Part shown: piece after piece, positions 41,565-50,168 of the stretch
Layout of the letters: every line of letters starts with the position of its first letter
Numbering within the stretch: the stretch's first letter is position 1
Source: an uncultured Bacteroidales bacterium
Lineage (GTDB): Bacteria > Bacteroidota > Bacteroidia > Bacteroidales > FEN-979
Length of the DNA: 64,000 nucleotides
Assembly (NCBI GenBank): GCA_903837605.1
Contig: CAILVF010000081.1
Location: 20,178 to 84,177 of the forward strand
Direction: 5' to 3'
Program-made: the position numbers and the translations under genes
The notes under the pieces: generated by a model
Database searches by the model: none
What the model was told of the DNA's origin: nothing
What the model saw: only the letters and a program-made list of their open reading frames with translations

Positions 41565-42545
41565 TTATAAAGCCAGTATCCTCGCCAGTTCCAGCCCGCC
41601 GAAGTTGAATTGCTTCTTTTTGTTGATGGCGTCGTCAAATGGAGTATAGGTGATCTTTTTGTCTTCAATCCCTATCATGATATTGCTTTTACCTTCGATG
41701 AGTGCGTGAACGGCTTCGAAACCAGTCCAGCTGGCCAGTATACGGTCCTGCACCGTGGGGGATCCTCCCCTCTGGACATGGCCCAGAACGGTAACCCTTG
41801 CATCAATCTCGGGCAGCCTTTCCTTGACCTGCCTGGCAATGTCATAAGCTCCGCCCATATCGTCGCCTTCGGCCACGATCACGATCCCGGAAGTCTTGTT
41901 TTTACGCATATCATGCTTCAGAAGCCTGGCAAGGTTGTCAATATATGTTTTCGTTTCAGGTACCAGGATAAACTCTGCCCCTGTTGCCACACCGCTCCAG
42001 AGTGCGAGATAACCCGCATCCCTTCCCATCACTTCGATGAAAAACAAACGGTCATGAGAGGTAGCTGTATCCCTGATCTTGTCGGCCGCCTGCACCACTG
42101 TATTGGCGGCTGTATCAAACCCTATGGTAAAATCAGTGCCGTACAGATCGTTATCAATAGTTCCGGGCAAACCAACAACTGGTACTCCAAATTCTTTTTC
42201 AAAGATCTGGGCCCCCGTGAAAGTCCCGTTCCCTCCTATGGCAACCAGGCCGTTGATATTGTGCTTCTCAAGGTTCCGGTAGGCCTGAAGCCTGCCTTCA
42301 TATGTCATGAAGCGTTTACTTCTCGCCGTTTTCAGGATAGTGCCTCCGCGCTGGATAATATTGGAAACAGAATGCCTTTCCATCTGCTCTATCTGTCCGT
42401 CAATCATACCTTCATACCCGCGGAAAATTCCATATACATCTAGGCCTTCGTTGATACCCGAGCGTACAACCGAACGGATCGCGGCATTCATCCCCGGGGA
42501 ATCGCCCCCGGATGTAAAAACTCCAATTTTTGAAACTCTAGGCAT
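41565..42545 (-). CDS. pfkA: ATP-dependent 6-phosphofructokinase
   Basis: Phosphorylates fructose 6-phosphate in glycolysis. 326 residues, the bacterial ATP-type length. ATP-binding GVFTSGGDSPGMNAAIR is at residues 8-24, the catalytic loop is PGTIDNDLYGTDFTIGFDTA, and VIVAEGDD and LGHVQRGGSPT are typical. A -7 box (42569-42576) could give it a promoter of its own inside the upstream methyltransferase gene. It is followed without a gap by priA. Confidence 0.97.
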   Translation of the reverse strand: MPRVSKIGVFTSGGDSPGMNAAIRSVVRSGINEGLDVYGIFRGYEGMIDGQIEQMERHSVSNIIQRGGTILKTARSKRFMTYEGRLQAYRNLEKHNINGLVAIGGNGTFTGAQIFEKEFGVPVVGLPGTIDNDLYGTDFTIGFDTAANTVVQAADKIRDTATSHDRLFFIEVMGRDAGYLALWSGVATGAEFILVPETKTYIDNLARLLKHDMRKNKTSGIVIVAEGDDMGGAYDIARQVKERLPEIDARVTVLGHVQRGGSPTVQDRILASWTGFEAVHALIEGKSNIMIGIEDKKITYTPFDDAINKKKQFNFGGLELARILAL

Positions 42546-42560
42546 AACACAATTTTTAAA

Positions 42561-43733
42561 TCAGTCAGCAAAAGTAATTGATTTTTTTCCCTCGTAGAGG
42601 TCAAAACCCAGAAACCTGCATTCGAGGGGCCCGTTGAAAACCTTATATTTTTTTGATGGTTTAAGACCTATGAACTTAATGGCCTCAAGGTCAGAAGAAA
42701 TAACCCAGGCCTTATATCCGCTGTATTTGCGTTTGAGTACGTTTCCGATCATTTTATAAAATTCAACCGAGTCGTCAAGTTCAATACGTTCATCATAAGG
42801 CGGGTTCATGATAATAATGCCTTCGGCGGATGGCGGGATGGAATCCTCAAACGCCGCCCGCTTGAGATAAATCGCACGGTCCAATCCGGCGAAGCCTACA
42901 TTTTCAACAGCCCGTTTCAGGCTCATCACCGATTTATCGAAACCCACGATCCTGAAATCCTCCGGGGCTTTTACCAGAGCCCCGGCCTCTGACTTTACTT
43001 TCTCCCAAAGAGCCTGGTCGAAATCCTTCCATTTGAAAAAGCCATAGTCGCTGCGGAAATAACCCGAAGGCATCCCGGAAGCCAGCATTGCGGCTTCAAT
43101 AAGAATAGTGCCGGAACCGCACATGGGATCCAGCAGGGGTTTCTTTTTGTCCCATCCCGACAGCCTGATCAGCCCGGCTGCAAGGACTTCGTTGAGGGGA
43201 GCGATCCCTGTTTGTTTCCGGTAGCCCCGCTTATGCAAAGACTGTCCCGATGAATCCAGTGATACGGTACAGGTGTCTTTGAAGAGGTGGACGTTGATCC
43301 TCAGGGTTGGATTGTCGAGGTCGACCGAAGGCCGTTTCCCGAACTTCTCCCGGAACCTGTCAACAATGGCATCCTTGGCTTTCTGGGCCACGAACTGGGA
43401 ATTCGTAAAAACGGTATAGGAGATAACGGCATCTATGGCCAGGGTCGAATCTGAGTCAAGGTGGTCTTCCCATGGGAACTCCTTTATTTCACGGTACAGG
43501 TCTTCCTGTGCATTGATCTCGAAGACATGCACCGGTAGGAGTATCCTCAGGGCTGTGCTGCAGAGGTAATTTGCACGGTACATGCAGGCTTTGTCACCTT
43601 CGAAACTGACCGAACGGTTCATCACCTCGGCATTCAAGGCACCGATAGCATCAAGTTCGGCTTTAAGTATTGGTTCAAGGCCGCTTACGGTCTTTGCGAT
43701 CATCAGGTTTGTTGACGTATTCTCAGGCATCAA
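42561..43733 (-). CDS. THUMP-domain class I RNA methyltransferase (RlmL-like)
   Basis: S-adenosylmethionine-dependent RNA base methyltransferase of the RlmL/YcbY-type family, probably acting on 23S rRNA. A THUMP-containing N-terminal half (PILKAELDAIGALNAEVMNR) precedes a Rossmann methyltransferase domain with LLDPMCGSGTILIEAAMLA and the NPPY motif at about residues 310-313 (IIMNPPYDERI). 390 residues, so it lacks the second (RlmK) methyltransferase half seen in E. coli RlmL, which is usual in this phylum. Three bases separate it from the porin gene and 15 from pfkA. Confidence 0.88.
   Translation of the reverse strand: MMPENTSTNLMIAKTVSGLEPILKAELDAIGALNAEVMNRSVSFEGDKACMYRANYLCSTALRILLPVHVFEINAQEDLYREIKEFPWEDHLDSDSTLAIDAVISYTVFTNSQFVAQKAKDAIVDRFREKFGKRPSVDLDNPTLRINVHLFKDTCTVSLDSSGQSLHKRGYRKQTGIAPLNEVLAAGLIRLSGWDKKKPLLDPMCGSGTILIEAAMLASGMPSGYFRSDYGFFKWKDFDQALWEKVKSEAGALVKAPEDFRIVGFDKSVMSLKRAVENVGFAGLDRAIYLKRAAFEDSIPPSAEGIIIMNPPYDERIELDDSVEFYKMIGNVLKRKYSGYKAWVISSDLEAIKFIGLKPSKKYKVFNGPLECRFLGFDLYEGKKSITFAD
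42569..42576 (-). promoter_or_regulatory. possible internal promoter -7 box for pfkA
   Basis: The minus strand reads TACTTTTG, matching TAnnTTTG, 23 bp before the pfkA start, at the very end of the methyltransferase gene. No -33 element. Confidence 0.4.
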
Positions 43734-43736
43734 TTA

Positions 43737-45149
43737 TTATTTAGGAAAATAGTAGGTGTAGCCGATGACCAGTCCGAATGAATTGGCGTAAACGACCGGG
43801 TTACTGGTGAAATCAACAGGTATCACCAGGTCATTATTCTGCTCTATCGATTTGGCCGGACTTGCACTGTATGTAAATCCGATCGTTACCGAATTCCTTT
43901 TCTGGTGGTAGGAAACGCCTGCCGAAAAATGATACAGGTCCCATCCTGCAGAATTATGCAGGAAGTTGTCACCTTCCTCAGGCTGGACATAAGAAGAAAA
44001 GTCAGTCCTGAATCCCAGCATAAGGGTGAACTTGGTGCTCAGGTCCTGGCTGAACCCGATCCCAAAATTAAATACGGGGTTAGCCGCGTTCTGAACATGT
44101 AGAAAACTTGGAAGCATTTTATGGATACTACCGGTATCGGCAGAAGACGGGTAAATAAACGGGTCGGAGTCAGGTTCAAACAAATGATAGATCTTGATTT
44201 TTGTATAATATTCACAGCTAAAGGCAATCCTTGTTTTAGCTGTGGCATATTCCACCCCAAACCCTATCGAAAGCGGCCGCTTGTATTTGGCCGATATGGA
44301 GCTTTGCCTTCCCATAATAACCGCCCCTCCACCGCCTCCCGCAGTATCGAGTTCGATTTCAGAGATTTCCCTCTGGATATCACCTTTTCCATAAACCTGG
44401 ATGGAAGGGGTTGTCAGGGTAAGCCCGAACTTCCACCGGCCGGTCTGATAGGCTGCACCTAATTTTAACAGGCCGGAGAATGTTTTGTACTTTAAATTCC
44501 TGTCATTATTTGCACTGCCAAACAAATCAGTCAGACTGTCTTTATAAACCAGGCGCACATAATTCGTCATCTGGTAGCTTTGTGCACGGTAGCTTATGAA
44601 AAGGGTTCCCCCGACACTCCAGTTATCGTTTATCTTGTATCCAACCCCCAATCCCAGCCATTGCTCATTAAGCTGGTTGGTATAATCCAACGCACCGATA
44701 AATTTCATGTTGGGAAAAACCAGGGATGGATCAAAATCAGTGTTTGTATACCTTGTATTCATAAGCACATTGGCATAATTCCTTGTAAGCAGGGCATAGG
44801 AAAATTTCCAATGGTCGCTCTTTATAATGTTAACAAGCCCTGAGATGATCTGGGGATAAATGCTTAACTGGGCAGAATTCAGGTTGACCCCGTTCCCCAG
44901 TCCGTCATCAATAAATATTTTATCGATCTTATAAACGTTTGCATCGACCGAGAGCGAGGGCTGGTTGATAAATCCCAGGGCCCCCGGGTTATAATAGATG
45001 GCCGTATTATCCCTGACCCCGGCGACAACAGCCCCGCCCATGATGGTGCTGATCGCACCGAACTGCTGGGTCCAGTAATGGTCGTCCTGCGAAAAGGCCT
45101 GAACCGATATAAAAAACAAGACGATGAAAATAGTAAGGTTTCGTATCAT
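43737..45149 (-). CDS. OmpP1/FadL-family outer-membrane protein
   Basis: Predicted outer-membrane beta-barrel of 470 residues with a signal peptide (to about QAFS, residue 20). The N-terminal hatch region resembles FadL/TodX proteins: GAISTIMGGAVVAGVRDNTAIYYNPGALGF. Many amphipathic strands follow, and the last strand ends in FGLVIGYTYYFPK. FadL-type proteins move hydrophobic compounds; the related PorV works in type IX secretion, which is an alternative. First gene of the minus-strand unit with the methyltransferase, pfkA and priA, and divergent from the DUF5686 gene. Confidence 0.8.
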   Translation of the reverse strand: MIRNLTIFIVLFFISVQAFSQDDHYWTQQFGAISTIMGGAVVAGVRDNTAIYYNPGALGFINQPSLSVDANVYKIDKIFIDDGLGNGVNLNSAQLSIYPQIISGLVNIIKSDHWKFSYALLTRNYANVLMNTRYTNTDFDPSLVFPNMKFIGALDYTNQLNEQWLGLGVGYKINDNWSVGGTLFISYRAQSYQMTNYVRLVYKDSLTDLFGSANNDRNLKYKTFSGLLKLGAAYQTGRWKFGLTLTTPSIQVYGKGDIQREISEIELDTAGGGGGAVIMGRQSSISAKYKRPLSIGFGVEYATAKTRIAFSCEYYTKIKIYHLFEPDSDPFIYPSSADTGSIHKMLPSFLHVQNAANPVFNFGIGFSQDLSTKFTLMLGFRTDFSSYVQPEEGDNFLHNSAGWDLYHFSAGVSYHQKRNSVTIGFTYSASPAKSIEQNNDLVIPVDFTSNPVVYANSFGLVIGYTYYFPK

Positions 45150-45239
45150 AGCTTGGAATTTTTCAAAGGAGAAAGTTACAGATTTTTCTTATCCGAAATT
45201 CATTGTTAGTATATTTACTCCTTCAAAAAAACTTTGCTG

Positions 45240-47732
45240 ATGAAATACCGCTGTGTTCTACTTTTATGCTGCATTTTCCTTCTAAGCTTTAATGCCTGGG
45301 CGCAGGATGTATATGTTGTGAGCGGAAAAGTCATTGATAACAGCACCCATAAACCTCTTGCCTTTGTCAATATAATCCAGGAAGACGGTTTTGGCGGAAC
45401 TACCGATATTGACGGGAAATTCAGGTTCCGCTGGACAAAGAAACCCGCCTACCTGGCTTTGTCGTATGTTGGGTATGAACCGGTGAAATACCCGCTTACA
45501 GGAAGCCTCCAGAACCTTCTGATCGAGATGACGGCAAAACAGATCGACCTGAAGGAAGTGGAAGTCCTTCCCGGAGTGAATCCTGCTCACAGGATTATCA
45601 GAAATGCCATCGACAACCGCGATCTTAACGACCCTGAAAAGCTGCTTTCTTTCTCATATACGTCATATGATAAAACCTTTTTTACAATAAATACCGACTC
45701 CACTGCCGGGAAAGCCGTTGTGGATTCGTCGATGATGAAACGGTTCATGATGCAGGGCGACACTACGTTAATCAGCGATTCAATTAAAAAACGTTTAGCT
45801 GATACTTCAGAGGCTAAAACGCAGGAATTTTTTAAATCCCAGTATCTTTTCCTGATGGAGAATGTGACCAAGAGGAAATTCCTGCACCCTGATAAAAACT
45901 ACAATAAAGTCATTGCCGCACGAATGTCGGGTTTTAAGGACCCCATTTTTGTATTTCTGACCACCCAGATTCAATCATTTTCATTCTACAAACCCTTTAT
46001 AACCATCTTTCAAAGTTCCTATGTGAACCCGATAGGAGCTGGTTCAATAAGCAAATACTTCTTTAAAATTGAGGATACAACCTATATGGGCCGGGACACG
46101 ACTTTTATCATATCGTTCAGGCCGAGGAAAGGCACTAATTTCGACGGGATGAAAGGTGTGATCTCCATTTCCTCCAACAAATGGGCGATCCAGAACGTGA
46201 TCGCCGAGCCCGATAAGCAAAGCGGGATGCAGATACGAATTCAGCAGATGTACGAACCGGTTGATGGGGAACACTGGTTCCCTGTTCAGCTGAATACCGA
46301 TGTAACGTTTTACAACCTTCAGGCAGGCAGGCATTTTCTTATAGCCAAGGGAAGGTCATATATAAAGGACATCGTTCTGAACCCGGAACTGGTAAGGCGG
46401 GAATTCTCTTACCTTGATGTGGAGGTCGACCAATCGGCAGGGTCCCGGAACGAAGAATTCTGGAACCAGTACAGGGTGGATTCGCTGACATCAAAAGACA
46501 GAAAGACCTACAAAGTCCTCGACAGCATCGGGAAAGACGCCAACCTCGATAAATATGCCAAATCCCTTCAAACCATACTTACGGGTAAATGGCCCTGGGG
46601 CCCTATTGATATTGACATCAACCGCATCGTCAATTACAATACTTATGAAGGCCTGGTGCTTGGAGCCGGGATACATACCAATGACAAGCTTGCCCGGTGG
46701 TTCAGGATAGGCGGGTTCTACCAGTATTCATTTGCGATATCGACAAGTAAATACGGGGGAGATGCAACATTTTTTATTAACAAGCGGCATGACATTTCAC
46801 TCAGCGGGGATTATTATTACAACCTCGTCCCCTCGGGGATAGTTGCTTTCCCTCTCGATTACCAGTCAATACTCGGGGGGAATTTCGGCCCTCTCTATAC
46901 CCTTAAGCTAGACAGGACCCAGCATTTCGGAATGATCTTCGGTTTCAGGGGCTTTAAATGGTTCCTTTTCAATATCGGAATGTCAAATGATTTTAAAAAA
47001 TCGACGACATATGACCTGGCCGTCACCGAAGGCAATGGGGTAGTCCTCAAAGACCAGTTCACATTTACCGAAGTCAAAGCAGGATTTAAATGGGCTTATA
47101 AGGAACAATATATCCAGACTATCGACAACCGGATCAACCTGGGAACCAATTACCCCCTGATCTGGTTCGAATATACCCGGGGTATCAAAGGATTCATCAA
47201 CGGGCAGTATGACTATAACAAAATCGATCTGAAAATCAGAAAGACCTTCAATATCAAATTCCTCGGTAAGCTCAGTTTCCAGTTTAGCGGAGGCTATGTT
47301 GACCAGCCTATTCCCGCCTGCAACCTTTATTACGGCGATGCCACTTACAGGATGTTTGCACTTTATGCACCCAACACATTCGGGACAATGAGGATGAACG
47401 AATTCCTTTCAAATACCTATGCCAGCCTGTTTATTTATCACGACTTCGGGCACCTTCTCCTGAAAGGCAGGAAATGGTTTCACCCCGAGTTTGCCATCTC
47501 CCAGAATATCGGGTTTGGCTGGCTTGACCATAAAGACCAGTATGCCTACCAGGATCCGGTTCCAAAGGAAATGAACCTGGGTTACTATGAAAGCGGTTTG
47601 CTGATTAACAACATTGTTAACCTGAAACTCTATACTATTGGCGTAGGCGCTTTTTATCGCTGGGGACCATATGGATACGTTTACGCCGGCGATAATTTTG
47701 CCTATAAGGTATCCATCATTTTCCCATTTTAA
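45240..47732 (+). CDS. DUF5686 outer-membrane protein with carboxypeptidase-like regulatory domain
   Basis: A 830-residue outer-membrane protein; the ATG at 45240 is preferred over the TTG at 45234. A signal peptide (MKYRCVLLLCCIFLLSFNAWA) precedes a CarboxypepD_reg-like domain (VSGKVIDNSTHKPLAFVNI; DGKFRFRW) at about residues 24-100. A long DUF5686 region follows and ends in a C-terminal beta-barrel finishing with VSIIFPF, with a terminal aromatic typical of barrel proteins. This resembles TonB-dependent receptors without the plug. Role unknown, possibly surface assembly or uptake. A possible hairpin lies right after the stop. Confidence 0.8.
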   Translation: MKYRCVLLLCCIFLLSFNAWAQDVYVVSGKVIDNSTHKPLAFVNIIQEDGFGGTTDIDGKFRFRWTKKPAYLALSYVGYEPVKYPLTGSLQNLLIEMTAKQIDLKEVEVLPGVNPAHRIIRNAIDNRDLNDPEKLLSFSYTSYDKTFFTINTDSTAGKAVVDSSMMKRFMMQGDTTLISDSIKKRLADTSEAKTQEFFKSQYLFLMENVTKRKFLHPDKNYNKVIAARMSGFKDPIFVFLTTQIQSFSFYKPFITIFQSSYVNPIGAGSISKYFFKIEDTTYMGRDTTFIISFRPRKGTNFDGMKGVISISSNKWAIQNVIAEPDKQSGMQIRIQQMYEPVDGEHWFPVQLNTDVTFYNLQAGRHFLIAKGRSYIKDIVLNPELVRREFSYLDVEVDQSAGSRNEEFWNQYRVDSLTSKDRKTYKVLDSIGKDANLDKYAKSLQTILTGKWPWGPIDIDINRIVNYNTYEGLVLGAGIHTNDKLARWFRIGGFYQYSFAISTSKYGGDATFFINKRHDISLSGDYYYNLVPSGIVAFPLDYQSILGGNFGPLYTLKLDRTQHFGMIFGFRGFKWFLFNIGMSNDFKKSTTYDLAVTEGNGVVLKDQFTFTEVKAGFKWAYKEQYIQTIDNRINLGTNYPLIWFEYTRGIKGFINGQYDYNKIDLKIRKTFNIKFLGKLSFQFSGGYVDQPIPACNLYYGDATYRMFALYAPNTFGTMRMNEFLSNTYASLFIYHDFGHLLLKGRKWFHPEFAISQNIGFGWLDHKDQYAYQDPVPKEMNLGYYESGLLINNIVNLKLYTIGVGAFYRWGPYGYVYAGDNFAYKVSIIFPF

Positions 47733-47735
47733 TAC

Positions 47736-47751
47736 CTAAATGCGAATTTAG
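47736..47751 (+). terminator. small hairpin after the DUF5686 gene
   Basis: CTAAAT and ATTTAG (6-bp stem) enclose a GCGA tetraloop, four bases after the stop codon. There is no T-run behind it, so it is only a weak terminator candidate. Confidence 0.35.
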
Positions 47752-47798
47752 ATTAAGTATAAATTCAGTTGTTAGGGTAATACAGAAAAATTTATTTA

Positions 47799-47806
47799 TA
47801 TTTTTG
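47799..47806 (+). promoter_or_regulatory. -7 box of the respiratory operon
   Basis: TATTTTTG matches TAnnTTTG, 35 bp before the ATG of the ferredoxin gene at 47842, in an AT-rich stretch. No TTTG at -33. It is the only such box in the 109-bp gap and should drive the FeS/NrfD/cytochrome/oxidase genes. Confidence 0.5.
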
Positions 47807-47841
47807 CTCTGATGTCGTTTGAAAATTGATAATTCCATTGT

Positions 47842-48807
47842 ATGGACGAGAATACAGTCAACAACAGGGATGAGCAAGATCCCTCTAAGTCCTCAAGACG
47901 TAATTTCCTGAAAAACATAGGCCTGCTTGGGGCCGGGGTTGCGGCCGGGGCAGGAGCATTGTACTCAGGGGATATTTTTGAAAAGAAAAAAGCTGCAACC
48001 GGTGAATCCAAAGTGCTTCTGACCCAGGACAACAAGCTGGTGGAGGTGGACTCCCTGGAATTGAAGGCTCTGGCAAAGAATCCCACAAAACTGATGCTTG
48101 AGAAAGGAAGGGAAGGAATTGAGGGCAGGCGGTGGGTGATGGTCATTGACCTGTCGAAATGCAGGAACGCAAGGCGTTGCATAGCCGCCTGCCAGGAAGC
48201 CCACCAGCTAAAACCCGAGCAATACCATCTGAATACTTTACAGATGCAGGATTCCCCCGGCACCGCCCCCTATCATATGCCGAAGAACTGCCAGCACTGC
48301 GACAATCCGCCCTGTGTTGCTGTTTGCCCGGTGGATGCAACCTACAAGAGAGGTGACGGCATTGTGCTCATCGACAACGAACGATGCATCGGCTGCCGTT
48401 TTTGCATGGCCGCCTGTCCGTATTCAGCGAGGATCTTTCACTGGACCAGCCCGAAGGATTCCGACAAGCATAACGGGGAAGCTTACAACGTTGAGCTCAA
48501 TGTGCCCCAGAAGCTGGGCACTATCTCAAAATGCCTCTTCAGTGCCGACCGCTGCCGTGAAGGGAAACTCCCTTACTGCGTTTCAGCCTGTCCGAACGGG
48601 GTATACTATTTCGGGGATGAGAACGAAGATGCGGTAACCAACGGGACTACCAAGGAAACCGTGCGGCTAAGCAAACTTCTCAGGGATAACGGTGCATACC
48701 AGCTGATGCCTGAATTAGGGACCAAGCCCAGGGTATACTACCTGCCTCCGAAGAACAGGCTGTTTCCTTTCGAACCTGCAACCGATGAAAGCCCGAAAGA
48801 GGGATAA
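47842..48807 (+). CDS. TAT-exported four-cluster ferredoxin-type subunit (NrfC/DmsB-like)
   Basis: Electron-transfer subunit of 321 residues. A perfect twin-arginine motif SRRNFLK (Arg19, Arg20) and a hydrophobic stretch to about residue 43 show folded export to the periplasmic side. Four cysteine motifs follow: I Cys107, 113, 117 with Ala110 where the second cysteine is expected; II Cys150, 153, 158, 162; III Cys182, 185, 188, 192; IV Cys231, 246, 250 with Ser234 in the second position and an extra Cys238. The NrfD-like gene follows, so it should carry electrons between that quinone-reactive subunit and the cytochrome c. No molybdoenzyme subunit is nearby. Confidence 0.88.
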   Translation: MDENTVNNRDEQDPSKSSRRNFLKNIGLLGAGVAAGAGALYSGDIFEKKKAATGESKVLLTQDNKLVEVDSLELKALAKNPTKLMLEKGREGIEGRRWVMVIDLSKCRNARRCIAACQEAHQLKPEQYHLNTLQMQDSPGTAPYHMPKNCQHCDNPPCVAVCPVDATYKRGDGIVLIDNERCIGCRFCMAACPYSARIFHWTSPKDSDKHNGEAYNVELNVPQKLGTISKCLFSADRCREGKLPYCVSACPNGVYYFGDENEDAVTNGTTKETVRLSKLLRDNGAYQLMPELGTKPRVYYLPPKNRLFPFEPATDESPKEG

Positions 48808-48848
48808 TTAATAACAAGCGCTTTATATAACCAGCTGAAGCCACGATT

Positions 48849-50168
48849 ATGGATAAAAAAATGGATCAGATAATCAACGACCTTTCACACCATATAAGGT
48901 TAAACAAGGGGTTCTTCCTCTGGATGGGATTCCTGGCCCTTGCTTTCCTCGCATGCCTGTATGCTTATGTCCAACAGCTCAGGTACGGCCTTGGAGTTGC
49001 CGGGATCAGGGATTATATTTCCTGGGGATTGTACATTTCCAACTTTGTATTCTTTGTGGCATCAAGCCTCATCGGGATGCTGATCAGCGCCGTGCTCGGG
49101 CTTATCGGCCTGAAATGGGTACAACCCATCACCAGGATAGCCGAAACCATTGCCGTAGCATTTGCCGCCGTGGCAGGACTGGTCATCGTAATGGACATGG
49201 GCCGCCCCGAAAGGCTGGCCTACGTTTTCCTGTATGCCAGGTTCCAGTCGCCCATCCTCTGGGATGTCACGGTGATCACCACCTACTTTGTGATCAGCCT
49301 GCTCCTGCTTTTCCTTCCGATGATTCCCGATATGGCCGTACTTTATAAACGCTTCGGCAACCTGCCCGGATGGCTTAAACCCGTTTACAAAGTACTGTCA
49401 CTGAACTGGACCGACCACCCCGAGCAGAACAGGATAATCCATCGTTCAATGTATATTTTGCTGATCCTGATAATCCCCGCAGCCCTCTCTATACATACTG
49501 TGACTTCCTGGCTGTTCGCCCTCACAGTCAGGCCGGGATGGGACAGCACCATCTTCGGGCCTTACTTCGTTTCAGGCGCATTCGTCGCAGGTTCCGCAGC
49601 AGTGATCATCGCCATGTTCTTCTTCAGAAAGAATTATAAGCTCCAGGATTATCTTACCGACCTTCACTTTAACAATATGGGAAAAGTGCTTGTACTGGTT
49701 GCTTTTGTTTACCTCTATTTCAACATAAATGAATACCTTGTTCCCGGGTATAAGCTTAAACGGGCCGACGCAATTCATCTCAGGGAGCTTATGAGCGGCC
49801 ATTTTGCAATTACCTTCTGGCTTGTCCAGGTCGGCGGATTGCTGATCCCCATAGCCCTGATGCTGTTCCGGAAAATGCGCAGGCCCCTGCCTCTCACCCT
49901 CATTTCAGTCGTTGTCCTGATCGCTGCCTGGTTCAAACGCTATCTCATCGTGGTACCTACTTTGGCACATCCGTTTTTACCCATTCAGCATGTTCCGGAT
50001 AATTTCAGGGTGTATACTCCCACCCTGACAGAAATTGCAATCACTTTGCTGAGTTTCATCCTTGTTTTAATCATCATAACCCTGATTTCTAAATTCTTCC
50101 CGGTTATTCCTGTTGTTGAGACTGCAAAAGAGAAAGGTTTGGATCCACTGAAAAGCAATGAATCATGA
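48849..50168 (+). CDS. NrfD/PsrC-family polytopic quinol-interacting subunit
   Basis: Integral membrane protein of 439 residues with about ten hydrophobic segments, the longer (DsrP/HmcC/ActC-like) kind of NrfD protein. Conserved-looking features are SWGLYISNFVFFVASSLIGM, VIVMDMGRPERL and HLRELMSGHFAITFW. NrfD proteins bind quinol at the membrane and pass electrons to a partner ferredoxin. It follows the ferredoxin gene by 41 bp and overlaps the cytochrome c gene by 4 bp (ATGA). The direction (quinol oxidation) is inferred from the downstream terminal oxidase genes. Confidence 0.88.
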   Translation: MDKKMDQIINDLSHHIRLNKGFFLWMGFLALAFLACLYAYVQQLRYGLGVAGIRDYISWGLYISNFVFFVASSLIGMLISAVLGLIGLKWVQPITRIAETIAVAFAAVAGLVIVMDMGRPERLAYVFLYARFQSPILWDVTVITTYFVISLLLLFLPMIPDMAVLYKRFGNLPGWLKPVYKVLSLNWTDHPEQNRIIHRSMYILLILIIPAALSIHTVTSWLFALTVRPGWDSTIFGPYFVSGAFVAGSAAVIIAMFFFRKNYKLQDYLTDLHFNNMGKVLVLVAFVYLYFNINEYLVPGYKLKRADAIHLRELMSGHFAITFWLVQVGGLLIPIALMLFRKMRRPLPLTLISVVVLIAAWFKRYLIVVPTLAHPFLPIQHVPDNFRVYTPTLTEIAITLLSFILVLIIITLISKFFPVIPVVETAKEKGLDPLKSNES

